A DNA stretch of 13,844 nucleotides from Verrucomicrobiota bacterium. GTDB taxonomy: Bacteria; Verrucomicrobiota; Verrucomicrobiia; Chthoniobacterales; UBA10450. The stretch is taken from contig QHOQ01000033.1 in NCBI GenBank assembly GCA_003219355.1, positions 1-13,844 of the forward strand. Direction: 5' to 3'. This document shows, piece after piece, positions 6,576-13,844 of this stretch (position 1 is the first letter of the stretch; each line of letters opens with the position of its first letter). The notes beneath the pieces are model-generated. The model did not search any database. It saw only the letters and a program-made list of their open reading frames with translations, and was not told the DNA's origin. Position numbers and translations under genes: made by a program.

Positions 6576-8876
6576 ATGAAATTGTCGAGCGGACCGCGCC
6601 AGCCATTCGTCGGGTTAGCGTTACTGGCCACGACGGGAGTTATTTTCGCGGATTTCTCTCCTCTCTCTCCTTCGACTCTTCTCGCAATTTCGATGGTCGT
6701 CGCAATCTGCGCTTTCCTCGTCTTGCGTTGGCCAAGCTTGATCGCGACGTATGCAATCGTCGCAGCGGGTTTTTTTCTGCTCCATAATTTACGAAGCAGC
6801 AACACCGAAGGTCAGCAGCTGGCTGCTCAAATTGGTAATCGGCCACGAGTTCTCACAGCGACGGGATTCGTGATCAGCGAGCCGAAGATCGCGCCGAACG
6901 GATTTGCCACCTTCCTGCTAAAGCTTGACTCGATCGAACTCGAAGGCAGGAAGCAGCGAACGCATGCTAGCTGGCTGGTCCGCTGGCGCGGTACTCCGGA
7001 ATATGGCGATGAGTTGAAGGTTTTTGGGATCGCCGAGGTGACCGCACCGCCGCGAAACCCTGGTGAATTCAACATGGGCTCGTATCTCGCGCGCCGCGAC
7101 GTTCGCCGAACTATCTTTGTTCGTTACCCAGAAGACGGCGCGCTGATTCAACACGGTGCCGGAAATCCGATTTTACGCGCAGCGCAGAAATCGCGCGCAT
7201 GGATGCAATACGCGCTTTGTCGCGGACTGGAAGGCTCACCGGACGTGCAAGATTTCCTCAGTGGAATCGTGCTTGGCCTCAGACACCAAACACCCGAAGA
7301 CATTGAAGAGCCATTTCAGCAAACTGGCACGCTTCACCTCTTCGCTGTTGCTGGTCTGCACGTCGGAATCGTCGCGGCACTTTTATGGATGCTGGCAACG
7401 ATCGCGCGACTGCCGCGCAAATGGGCGACAGCGCTCATCATTCCTTCGATCCTTTTTTATGCCGCGGTGACGGGACTGCATGTTTCGAGTGTGCGCGCCG
7501 CGGTAATGACTTCGATCCTGCTTGGCGGTTTCTTTTTCGAACGAAAAGTCTTCGTTCTCAATAGCCTCGCCGCCGCGGCATTCTTTCTTCTTTGCTGGGA
7601 CACGAACGAACTTTTTTCCACCGGTTTTCAACTCTCCTTCTCGGTGGTGGGCGCAATCATTCTATTTGCTGATCCCCTGTTTCGAGCTTTGCGACGCTGG
7701 GGCGCTCCTGACCCTTTTTTGCCGCGGAGTTTGCTACGTGGCCCGCGTCATCTCTTGCAAAGTGGTTTTGAATGGTTATGCCGTGGCGGCTCCGTTTCGC
7801 TCGCAGCCTGGCTCGGTTCGCTGCCATTCGTGCTCTGGTACTTTCATATCGTCACGCCGATTTCCTTGTTGGCGAACTTGGTAGTTGTTCCTATTGCCTT
7901 CTTCATTCTGGCAATCGCTCTGCTCTCTCTCCTGGTGACGCCATTACTGCTGTGGCCGGCTCTCATTTTTAACAATGCCAACTGCTTTCTGGCACAGCTT
8001 GTTCTCGGGATCGTGCATGTATTTGCGCAAGTTCCAGGCGGCCATTTTTATGTCGAACGGCCGCATTGGCCCCAAAACGACATTGCGAAAATCATGGTGC
8101 TGGACCTCGGCGCGGGGGCGGCTGTTCATTTGCGGACGCAAGGCGCAGATTGGCTGTTCGATTGCGGCAGCGATCGGACCTACAAGCGCGTAGTTCGTGA
8201 ATACTTGCACGCCGCGGGGGTGAACCGGCTCGATGGCTTACTGCTCACTCATGGCGATTCGCTCCATATCGGCGGCACGGCGGAATTGTTGCACGATTTC
8301 CGCAGCGCCCGATTGATCGACAATCCGGCACCCGACCGCTCCGCCATTCATCAACGATTGCAGCACTTATTTCAACAACGTGAAATAAAACCGGATAATC
8401 TGGCTGCGGGAGACAGTTTCCCTTTGTCGCGTGATGTCACCGGGAATGTTCTTTTTCCGCGACGGATCGTTCCGGCATCCACTGCGGATGACCAGACGTA
8501 TGTCATCCAACTGTTGATTCCACCGTCGACCTCGATTTTGTTCATGTCCGACAGCGGCCTCGAAACCGAACGCGCGCTCATTGCCTACGGCCTGGATTTG
8601 CACAGCGACATCGTTGTTAAGGGGCAGCATCATTCCGGGCAGTCCGGCACTGACGCGTTTCTTGATGCTGTGCGGCCACGGTTAATTATTGCCAGTTCGC
8701 GCGATTTTCCTGAGTACGAGCGAATCAGCGACGACTGGGCCGAACGTGTACGAGCGCGCGGCATCAGGCTCTTTCGCCAGGATGAAACCGGCGCAGTGAC
8801 GCTGCGCTTTGATCGCGAGGGATGGGAAGCACGAAGCTATCTCACCGGCGAAACATTTCGCAGTTCGAGCCAGTGA
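6576..8876 (+). CDS. comEC: ComEC/Rec2-family DNA uptake channel with C-terminal MBL domain
   Basis: ComEC forms the inner-membrane pore that brings single-stranded DNA into the cytoplasm during transformation. The 766 residues carry all three parts. An N-terminal membrane and DUF4131-like region covers about 1-200, with hydrophobic helices at 11-25 and 35-70. The Competence domain covers about 225-490, with LSGIVLGLRHQTP (228-240), TGTLHLFAVAGLHVGI (250-265), GLHVSSVRAAV (300-310), FQLSFSVVGAI (351-361) and NLVVVPI (434-440). A metallo-beta-lactamase-like domain covers about 505-750. Its first motif is LLTHGDSLHIGG (556-567): His, first Asp and final His of the HxDxDH pattern remain, but the second Asp is Leu. 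GQHHSGQSG follows later. The ATG at 6576 has only a poor purine tract upstream. The gene's 3' end overlaps trmB by 40 bases. No pilin or comEA gene is nearby, so competence of the host is not shown. Confidence 0.92.
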   Translation: MKLSSGPRQPFVGLALLATTGVIFADFSPLSPSTLLAISMVVAICAFLVLRWPSLIATYAIVAAGFFLLHNLRSSNTEGQQLAAQIGNRPRVLTATGFVISEPKIAPNGFATFLLKLDSIELEGRKQRTHASWLVRWRGTPEYGDELKVFGIAEVTAPPRNPGEFNMGSYLARRDVRRTIFVRYPEDGALIQHGAGNPILRAAQKSRAWMQYALCRGLEGSPDVQDFLSGIVLGLRHQTPEDIEEPFQQTGTLHLFAVAGLHVGIVAALLWMLATIARLPRKWATALIIPSILFYAAVTGLHVSSVRAAVMTSILLGGFFFERKVFVLNSLAAAAFFLLCWDTNELFSTGFQLSFSVVGAIILFADPLFRALRRWGAPDPFLPRSLLRGPRHLLQSGFEWLCRGGSVSLAAWLGSLPFVLWYFHIVTPISLLANLVVVPIAFFILAIALLSLLVTPLLLWPALIFNNANCFLAQLVLGIVHVFAQVPGGHFYVERPHWPQNDIAKIMVLDLGAGAAVHLRTQGADWLFDCGSDRTYKRVVREYLHAAGVNRLDGLLLTHGDSLHIGGTAELLHDFRSARLIDNPAPDRSAIHQRLQHLFQQREIKPDNLAAGDSFPLSRDVTGNVLFPRRIVPASTADDQTYVIQLLIPPSTSILFMSDSGLETERALIAYGLDLHSDIVVKGQHHSGQSGTDAFLDAVRPRLIIASSRDFPEYERISDDWAERVRARGIRLFRQDETGAVTLRFDREGWEARSYLTGETFRSSSQ

Positions 8877-9454
8877 ATCGCAACGCCTTTCTGCTGGAAA
8901 ACGCGCGCGAATTTGCTTTGCGGAAGATCGACACTCGCCGGATCGACAATCGCAAGATCCAGATTTGTCTGTGCGATCTCTTTGATCTTTTCAAGGTAAC
9001 TAACGTGATCGGTTGCAACGAGAAGAGTCCCGCCCTGAACCAGCGCCTGACTGATTGCCCTTAGCAAGTCCGGGGTAACAAATCGTCGGCGCCAATGACG
9101 CCGTTTCGGCCAGGGATCGGGAAACAAGAGATAAAATGTTTCCACGGATCTAGGCGGCAATAAATACCGAACAACATAGGAACTTTCCATCCGTAGCACG
9201 CGCACGTTGCGAATGTTGGCGACCTTGACCGCGGCGCTACGGAATCGACCGAGCAACCGCTCGATCCCGAGAAAATTTTTCTCGGGTATCCGCTGGGCCA
9301 GCGCGCAAAGAAACGAGCCATCGCCACAGCCAAGATCGACATGCAGCGCCGCCCGACGCCCGAAGATTTTCTTGGCGTCGAGCCGGTTAAGCAACGACTC
9401 CAGCTCGATGAGCGGAGAACCCCGAAAGCTTTCGGAGCGGTGAGCTGAATCCAT
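8837..9454 (-). CDS. trmB: tRNA (guanine-N7-)-methyltransferase TrmB
   Basis: TrmB uses S-adenosylmethionine to make 7-methylguanosine at position 46 of tRNA. The Rossmann SAM-binding motif is HVDLGCGDGSFL at residues 38-49, the acidic strand end FLGIERL is at 61-67, the hallmark FPDPWPKRRHWRRRFV runs 111-126, and the C-terminal KFARVFQQKGVAIHWLEL (181-198) fits the KFE--G---G---- L family end. I chose the ATG at 9454 (205 residues), with AGG five bases upstream. An ATG at 9505 and a TTG at 9553 would give 222 or 238 residues; the TTG would leave only two bases to the divergent msrA start, leaving no promoter space. The stop lies inside comEC, a 40-base tail-to-tail overlap. Confidence 0.93.
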   Translation of the reverse strand: MDSAHRSESFRGSPLIELESLLNRLDAKKIFGRRAALHVDLGCGDGSFLCALAQRIPEKNFLGIERLLGRFRSAAVKVANIRNVRVLRMESSYVVRYLLPPRSVETFYLLFPDPWPKRRHWRRRFVTPDLLRAISQALVQGGTLLVATDHVSYLEKIKEIAQTNLDLAIVDPASVDLPQSKFARVFQQKGVAIHWLELRNVSPVR

Positions 9455-9542
9455 CTGGCCTGCAGGCACGCTGTGTAGAAAACTAAGCAGTGGCCGTCTC
9501 AACATGCCCAAAAAGCGGAACGAACGGCGATCAGCATTGTCT

Positions 9543-9546
9543 AAGG
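9543..9546 (+). promoter_or_regulatory. Ribosome binding site of msrA
   Basis: AAGG lies nine bases before the ATG at 9556. It decides this start over upstream in-frame codons, and the signal peptide that begins there supports it. Confidence 0.5.
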
Positions 9547-9555
9547 TCGACAACT

Positions 9556-10173
9556 ATGAAAGGAATCCCAGCTCTTGCCTTCCTCTTGAGTGTGCTCCTT
9601 GCGCTTCGGGTCGATTGTAGTCACGCCCAAACTTCGTCTCCTTCGCCGACCAAGACTGCAATCTTCGCTGGGGGCTGCTTTTGGTGCATCCAGCCTGCAT
9701 TCGATAAAGGGAACGGCGTAATCAAAACCGTGGTTGGTTATTCTGGCGGGACGGAACCGAATCCCACTTACGAGCTCGTTTCTTCGGAAAAAACCGGCTA
9801 CCGCGAATCAATCGAAATCACATACGATCCAGCTAAGATCTCATTCGGTCAGTTGCTCGATATTTATTGGCGACAAATCGATCCGACCCAAGCCGATGGC
9901 CAGTTCACCGACATCGGACCGAGTTATCGCGCCGCGATCTTTTACAGCACTAACGAGGAAAAAAAGATTGCGGAAGCTTCAAAAGAAAAGGTCGCGCGCT
10001 CGGGAAAGTTCGACAAACCGATCGTAACCGAAATTCTGCCAGCAATGAAGTTCTATCCAGCCGAGGCGTATCACCAGAAATATTACCAGCAGAACCCGGA
10101 GCACTTCGAGGCATTCGAGAAGGGATCAGGCCGCGTTCGGTTCGAAAGGAAAATCTGGGGACACGGCCCGTAA
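9556..10173 (+). CDS. msrA: Exported peptide methionine sulfoxide reductase MsrA
   Basis: MsrA reduces the S-epimer of methionine sulfoxide in proteins. The 205-residue product begins with a Sec signal peptide: MKGIP, a hydrophobic core about 6-18, and a likely cut after CSHA (24), so it acts in the periplasm or outside. The catalytic motif GGCFWC is at 39-44 with Cys41 as nucleophile and Cys44 as the only other cysteine of the mature protein, so resolution within GCFWC is likely. Family sequence continues with VVGYSGGTEPNPTYE, IDPTQADGQF (108-117) and FYPAEAYHQKY (167-177). The residue after CI is Gln46, where most MsrA proteins have the Glu that assists catalysis. It is divergent from trmB and is followed by a 324-base gene-free gap. 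The reductant source (thioredoxin or a membrane relay) is not visible here. Confidence 0.93.
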   Translation: MKGIPALAFLLSVLLALRVDCSHAQTSSPSPTKTAIFAGGCFWCIQPAFDKGNGVIKTVVGYSGGTEPNPTYELVSSEKTGYRESIEITYDPAKISFGQLLDIYWRQIDPTQADGQFTDIGPSYRAAIFYSTNEEKKIAEASKEKVARSGKFDKPIVTEILPAMKFYPAEAYHQKYYQQNPEHFEAFEKGSGRVRFERKIWGHGP

Positions 10174-10497
10174 AGTTAAGCATTTTGGATCCCTGCGAAG
10201 GACAGGCGCGTCTCGAGTGAGATCGCTCTAATAACTAGCGTAAAACGGTTCCCGTTAGTTGCGGTTGTTAAAGTAAAACGAGAAGAAGCAAGCAGGTCAT
10301 CAGATCGCGGAGAGGGATCTCCCTTTGCTGCTGATGTTTTTCTGGCCCAAACGTCTTCGCCGGCAGAGCGCGGTCATCAGAGGCAGCAGTCGCGATCACT
10401 GAGCTCTCTGATTTTCTGTGTCCCTCCTGTGGCGGACAACTAAAGAGAATGAGATTTGCCTCTGCATTTCGATGTCCATAATATTGCATGAAAAATT
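10174..10497. other. Gene-free gap between msrA and the octaheme cytochrome gene
   Basis: I find no convincing gene in these 324 bases. The 3' side of msrA has a possible RNA stem: AACTAGCG at 10233-10240 can pair with CGTTAGTT at 10253-10260 (one G-T pair), or AACGG at 10244-10248 with CCGTT at 10252-10256; neither is followed by a T-run. The 10-mer GGTCATCAGA appears at 10295-10304 and 10372-10381, and CATCAG recurs inverted near 10329-10334. GGAGA and TCTCC form a short hairpin about 10309-10322. The end of the gap holds a candidate promoter for the cytochrome. Confidence 0.5.
10456..10484 (+). promoter_or_regulatory. Candidate sigma-70-type promoter for the cytochrome cluster
   Basis: TTGCCT at 10456-10461 and TAATAT at 10479-10484 are separated by exactly 17 bases, each matching four of six consensus positions. 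Transcription would start near 10490-10492, only six to eight bases before the GTG at 10498, which would make the message nearly leaderless. This agrees with the absence of a ribosome site before that GTG. If the true start lies elsewhere, the promoter call weakens. Confidence 0.35.
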
Positions 10498-12378
10498 GTG
10501 CCAAAGTTGTCTAGATCCCGGCGCCATGGGCTGTTGGTTATCACAGCGATAGCAGGCGCAAGCGGCCTGACTTTGATTTCGCTTTATAATTTTCACCGCG
10601 CAGCGCAGCCGCCGGACAATCGTCCTATCAAATCGCAGATCGCCGGTTATGTGAGCTCGAACGCCTGCCGCGCGTGTCATCCCGGGAATTATGCGAGCTG
10701 GCACGCGTCGTTTCATCGCACGATGACACAGGTGGCGACCCCGAACAGTCTGCCGAACGACATAGACAAGCTCGAACTTGCACTCCACGGCCGTGAGTAC
10801 AAAGGAGAGCGGCGCGGCGATAAGTTCTTTGTCCGCACGCGACCAGAAGGCGGCAGTTACGGCGAACCGCAGCAAGTCGTACTCGTGACCGGTTCGCACA
10901 ATTTGCAAATCCTGTGGCTGGAGACGGGCGAGGGCCACACCCTTCATCAATTTCCCTTCGCCTACATAGTTGCTGAAAAAATATGGGCGCCAGTGAACGA
11001 AACGTTCGTGATGCCGCCGAGTGTGAAAGAATATTACTTTGTAGGGGCATGGAATGGCGCGTGCATGGATTGCCACGTTACCCAGGGCCAATCGCGTTTT
11101 GTCGCAGGCAATAAGTGGGATTCACAGGTGGCCGAGTTCGGGATCGCGTGCGAGGCGTGCCATAGCGAGGGGTGGGAACACATCGAGCGTAACCGTAATC
11201 CGGTTCGCCGTTTCAAAATTCATCTCACGACAAAGTCCGATCAGACAGTAACCAATCCCGCGCGCTTGAAAGGTCCGGAATCCGCGCTCGCCTGCGGTCA
11301 ATGTCACAGCGTCTGGGCCTTTAACGACATGATGGACAAGATCGATTTCAATCGGCACGGCGCTGCTTTCCGTCCCGGCGGTCACGATCTCGCTCAACGC
11401 TTCGTGGTTCAACCAAACACATCGGATCATGCTGAACAAAAGGATTTCATTCGCCGCACCGAGCGGGATTTTTTTCAGAACCGATTCTGGGGCGATGGGA
11501 TGATTCGCGTGACCGGGCGCGAATTCAACGGCGTGCAAGCATCGCCGTGTTTTCGCGGGGGCGAATTCTCCTGCATTTCATGCCACGAAATGCATCTCGA
11601 TTCTCCCGGCCAAGCCGATGCGAAAACGTGGGCGCGCACCGGCCAGTTAAAACCGAAAATGGATTCCGACACGGCCTGTTTGCAATGCCACAAAGATATG
11701 AGCGCAAGACTGGTTGCCCACACGCATCATACCGCGGACTCATCCGGCAGCCGCTGTTACAACTGCCATATGCCCCGCACTACCTTTGGATTGCTGCACG
11801 CGATGCGCAGCCATCAGGTTTCTTCGCCAAACGTGCAGGAAAGCATCGCCTACGGGCGGCCTAATGCCTGCAATCTTTGCCATCTTAACCAAACGCTTGC
11901 ATGGACTGCGCAGAATCTGCACGCGTGGTATAACCAACCCGTGCCGGAACTCTCGCAGGACGATCGAACTATTGCAGCGGCCGTGCAGTGGATCTTAAAA
12001 GGTGATGCCGGGCAGCGCGCTCTGATTGCCTGGGGCATGGGCTGGGAAAGCGCCCAAAAAACCGCAGGGCGTGACTGGCTTTATCCTTACCTCATTTACG
12101 GCATGACCGACTCTTACGCCGCTGTCCGCTTTGATGCGTGGAAATCGCTCCAAACGTTGCCCGGATTTTCCGACTTTTCCTTCACCTACACTGCGGCCGA
12201 TGATTCACTCCGCGAAGCGGCAACGCGCGCCTATGAAAAATGGCTGCGCCAGGTGCGCGATGTGAATGCAGTTTATCGGCCAGAGACCGCAATCGATGCG
12301 GACGGGCGTTTCCAGCAAGATGTTTTCCAACGATTGCGGAGCGAGCGTGACAACAAGCCAATCTTTCTCGCCGAATGA
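10498..12378 (+). CDS. Membrane-anchored octaheme c-type cytochrome with C-terminal helical domain
   Basis: The 626-residue protein carries eight CxxCH haem c sites: CRACH 57, CMDCH 189, CEACH 218, CGQCH 266, CISCH 359, CLQCH 394, CYNCH 420 and CNLCH 458. A single hydrophobic segment at about 12-30 after an Arg-rich start (RSRR) is a signal anchor, placing the haem part in the periplasm. The 130 residues between haems 1 and 2 form a separate region with TGSHNLQILWL and QFPFAYI, as in the cytochrome c554-like multihaem proteins of Verrucomicrobiota, Planctomycetota and Acidobacteriota. HTHHTADSSGSRCYNCHMP and GRPNACNLCH are also typical of that group. Residues about 480-610 lack haem sites and look like HEAT-type helical repeats. 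The start is GTG at 10498 with no ribosome site. The next gene overlaps its stop. It probably moves electrons across the periplasm; no substrate can be named, and nitrite or hydroxylamine chemistry is not supported. Confidence 0.88.
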   Translation: MPKLSRSRRHGLLVITAIAGASGLTLISLYNFHRAAQPPDNRPIKSQIAGYVSSNACRACHPGNYASWHASFHRTMTQVATPNSLPNDIDKLELALHGREYKGERRGDKFFVRTRPEGGSYGEPQQVVLVTGSHNLQILWLETGEGHTLHQFPFAYIVAEKIWAPVNETFVMPPSVKEYYFVGAWNGACMDCHVTQGQSRFVAGNKWDSQVAEFGIACEACHSEGWEHIERNRNPVRRFKIHLTTKSDQTVTNPARLKGPESALACGQCHSVWAFNDMMDKIDFNRHGAAFRPGGHDLAQRFVVQPNTSDHAEQKDFIRRTERDFFQNRFWGDGMIRVTGREFNGVQASPCFRGGEFSCISCHEMHLDSPGQADAKTWARTGQLKPKMDSDTACLQCHKDMSARLVAHTHHTADSSGSRCYNCHMPRTTFGLLHAMRSHQVSSPNVQESIAYGRPNACNLCHLNQTLAWTAQNLHAWYNQPVPELSQDDRTIAAAVQWILKGDAGQRALIAWGMGWESAQKTAGRDWLYPYLIYGMTDSYAAVRFDAWKSLQTLPGFSDFSFTYTAADDSLREAATRAYEKWLRQVRDVNAVYRPETAIDADGRFQQDVFQRLRSERDNKPIFLAE

Positions 12379-12821
12379 CCCGTCCATCCAAACGCGCGTT
12401 ACCCGTCACACAGCGGGCTGACCGCAATTTGCGCTTCGGTTGGTGGTCGCTTCTCGTATTTTTGTCGCTCGGCGCCGCTCTCGAAACGCTGCACGGTTTC
12501 AAGATCGGATGGTATGTCGATGTTGGGAACGAAACGCGGCGACTGATGTTCACGCTCGCTCACGCACACGGAACGCTGCTGGCGCTCGTAAACATCGCTG
12601 CCGGCTTGACAGGGCGGAATGTGGACCGCTTTAGCCTTCGGCCTTCAGTTTCCTTTGCATTAATTTGGGCTGCGATCCTACTGCCGGCGGGGTTCTTTCT
12701 CGGGGGAATTGTAATCTACGACGGCGACCCCGGACTGGGCGTTTGGCTGGTGCCGATCGGCGCACTGCTCTTATTCTACAGCGTCGCTCGCGTCGCAATT
12801 GATTTGTCAAAGCTCAACTAG
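12375..12821 (+). CDS. Four-helix conserved membrane protein, cytochrome operon partner
   Basis: I cannot assign this 148-residue protein to a named family. It has a basic, polar N terminus (1-22) and four predicted membrane helices at about 23-40, 58-78, 92-113 and 122-142. Three His residues are placed where they could face the membrane interior: His40 in ETLHGF at the end of helix 1, and His63 and His65 in LAHAHGT within helix 2. Paired histidines on neighbouring helices are compatible with a haem b site, though this is inference. The ATG lies inside the cytochrome's stop (ATGA, four-base overlap), so the two are almost certainly co-translated and may form a complex. An S9 peptidase gene follows 15 bases downstream. 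Confidence 0.75.
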   Translation: MTRPSKRALPVTQRADRNLRFGWWSLLVFLSLGAALETLHGFKIGWYVDVGNETRRLMFTLAHAHGTLLALVNIAAGLTGRNVDRFSLRPSVSFALIWAAILLPAGFFLGGIVIYDGDPGLGVWLVPIGALLLFYSVARVAIDLSKLN

Positions 12822-12836
12822 GAAATCACCTGCAGG

Positions 12837-13844
12837 ATGAAATATTTTTTCGCGGCAGCCGTGTCAGTCTGTGCTTTCTCCGTCCATGCAGAAATGCCGG
12901 CGCTCATTCCGCGCGAAGTCCTTTTTGGAAATCCGGAGCGCGCCGAGTCGCAAATCTCGCCAGACGGTTCGCAGCTGAGTTGGCTGGCGCCGGACCAGAA
13001 CAATACGCTGAATGTTTGGACGAGCGCGCTCGACGGCGCGAATCCACGTTGCATGACTAACGAAAAGGGCGATCCGATTGAGTGGTACGCTTGGAGCGCG
13101 GATGGAAAACAGATCCTCTACCTTCATGATAACGCTGGCGACGAGGTTCCACACCTCTTTTCGGTTGACCTAACGACTGACAATGTGCGCGATCTCACAC
13201 CGTTTCGTGGCGTGCGTGCGCAGAACGTGCTGATTGATTCACGACATCCTGGATCTGCCTTCGTGGCGATGAACCTGCGCGATCGAAATGTTTTCGACAT
13301 GTATCGGGCGGATCTCCAGACGGGCGCCATCACTCTCGAGGCCACAAATCCTGGTGACGTCCTCACCTGGAAGGCGGACAGCAACTTCATCATCCGTGCC
13401 GCCACCGCGTTCGATGGGAAAACCGGCCGAACAACCATTCGTGTTCGCGACGCGGCCGACAAGCCTTGGCGTGACCTTGTGGTAATGCCTTTTGAGCGAG
13501 CGCTCTTTGCCGGACAGGTCGTGAATGGCTCGCTCGTCGTCGGTTTCGACCCTGACGGTAAAAGCTTGTTGATCGATTCGGCGCTGCACTCAGACAAAGG
13601 GAGATTAGTGCGTGTCGATTTGCAAGACGGTCACGAGATCGGCGTCGTGGCCGAAGATGCACAATGCGATGTCGCATTTGCGGATGTTGGCCGCTTGGGA
13701 ATGGAGCCGAGCGTAATTTCGAATCCGATCACTGACGCCCCGCAGGCTGTTGAGTTCAATTACGAAGCTCCCCACTGGTTTTTTGTCGATCCAAAATTGA
13801 AAGCCGACTTCGCGGAGATTAGCCGCCAAGTGCCAGGCTTTGTT
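12837..13844 (+). CDS. Secreted S9-family (prolyl oligopeptidase-like) peptidase, N-terminal part
   Basis: This open frame of 336 codons runs without a stop off the window edge. It begins with a Sec signal peptide (MKYFFAAAVSVCAFSVHA, cut before Glu19). The rest is beta-propeller repeat sequence as in the N-terminal domain of S9 peptidases and TolB-like proteins: ISPDGSQLSWLAP with NVWTSALDG, then WSADGKQILYLHD with HLFSVDL, then RDRNVFDMYRADLQTG, and PDGKSLLIDSAL with GRLVRVDL. The catalytic alpha/beta-hydrolase domain with its Ser/Asp/His triad would lie beyond the window, so a peptidase is inferred from the propeller; a TolB-like non-enzyme is the alternative. The ATG at 12837 is directly preceded by CAGG, and TAGGA lies further upstream. 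It sits 15 bases after the membrane protein gene, so it may share the cytochrome transcript. Confidence 0.85.
   Translation, partial: MKYFFAAAVSVCAFSVHAEMPALIPREVLFGNPERAESQISPDGSQLSWLAPDQNNTLNVWTSALDGANPRCMTNEKGDPIEWYAWSADGKQILYLHDNAGDEVPHLFSVDLTTDNVRDLTPFRGVRAQNVLIDSRHPGSAFVAMNLRDRNVFDMYRADLQTGAITLEATNPGDVLTWKADSNFIIRAATAFDGKTGRTTIRVRDAADKPWRDLVVMPFERALFAGQVVNGSLVVGFDPDGKSLLIDSALHSDKGRLVRVDLQDGHEIGVVAEDAQCDVAFADVGRLGMEPSVISNPITDAPQAVEFNYEAPHWFFVDPKLKADFAEISRQVPGFV

Noticed and set aside
10309..10322. GGAGA/TCTCC hairpin as a terminator of msrA
   Set aside because: The stem is only five base pairs and no run of T follows.
10268..10504. 78-codon minus-strand frame in the gene-free gap, ending in a Leu-rich stretch
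   Set aside because: No family likeness, no ribosome site seen, and it overlaps the cytochrome start.
10396..11091. 231-codon open frame on the minus strand over the start of the cytochrome
   Set aside because: It lies opposite several CxxCH-coding segments of a clear cytochrome, has no recognisable domain, and is explained as a shadow of a GC-rich gene.
10498..12378. Hydroxylamine oxidoreductase or octaheme nitrite reductase identity for the cytochrome
   Set aside because: Haem count matches, but spacing (57, 189, 218, 266, 359, 394, 420, 458), the long first insert and the helical C terminus do not fit those enzymes, and no CxxCK catalytic haem is present.
1..13844. Mobile element, prophage, defence island or CRISPR array
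   Set aside because: No transposase, integrase, nuclease-methylase pair, phage gene or regularly spaced repeat is seen; all genes are conserved core or respiratory types.

Overview
The window is a gene-dense stretch of a bacterial chromosome with moderately high GC, compact gene spacing and several overlapping or very close gene ends. All named genes are housekeeping or respiratory types. I see no integrase, transposase, phage gene, CRISPR array, tRNA or rRNA. The families present (MqnP/UbiA-type prenyltransferase, Lhr-core helicase, octaheme cytochrome with a conserved four-helix membrane partner, secreted S9 peptidase) would fit a soil or freshwater Verrucomicrobiota or Acidobacteriota relative. 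That placement is inference with low confidence, because no marker gene here fixes the phylum.

Layout: a ribose-5-phosphate isomerase B gene (9-440, +) ends four bases from a minus-strand block. Read in the direction of transcription, that block is rarA (from about 5913 or 5952 down to 4771, with a broken 3' end), lhr helicase (4704-2065), a degenerate metallo-beta-lactamase-fold protein (1952-1335) and an MqnP/UbiA-type prenyltransferase (1338-445). The last two overlap. Transcribed away from rarA on the plus strand are a universal stress protein (6022-6516) and comEC (6576-8876), which overlaps trmB (minus, 8837 to about 9454) tail to tail. A secreted MsrA (9556-10173, +) runs divergently from trmB. 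After a 324-base gap comes a tight plus-strand cluster: octaheme c-type cytochrome (10498-12378), a four-helix membrane protein overlapping it by ATGA (12375-12821), and the start of a secreted S9-family peptidase (12837 to the window end).

How they work together: rarA and lhr look like an ancestral repair/replication-restart pair. The true C-terminal coding sequence of RarA is displaced into another frame and its tail is missing, so the copy shown is either a decaying gene or carries sequence errors. The prenyltransferase implies menaquinone synthesis and therefore quinone-based respiration. The cytochrome/membrane-protein pair could be a quinol-linked periplasmic electron-transfer module; its redox partner and substrate are unknown. 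That pair is the least explained and most interesting part of the window. MsrA with an export signal would repair oxidised methionines outside the cytoplasm.

Odd points include a Glu-to-Gln change next to the MsrA active site, loss of most zinc ligands in the MBL-fold protein, an RpiB of the Glu-base (mycobacterial) type, and a 10-base sequence present three times around the prenyltransferase start.
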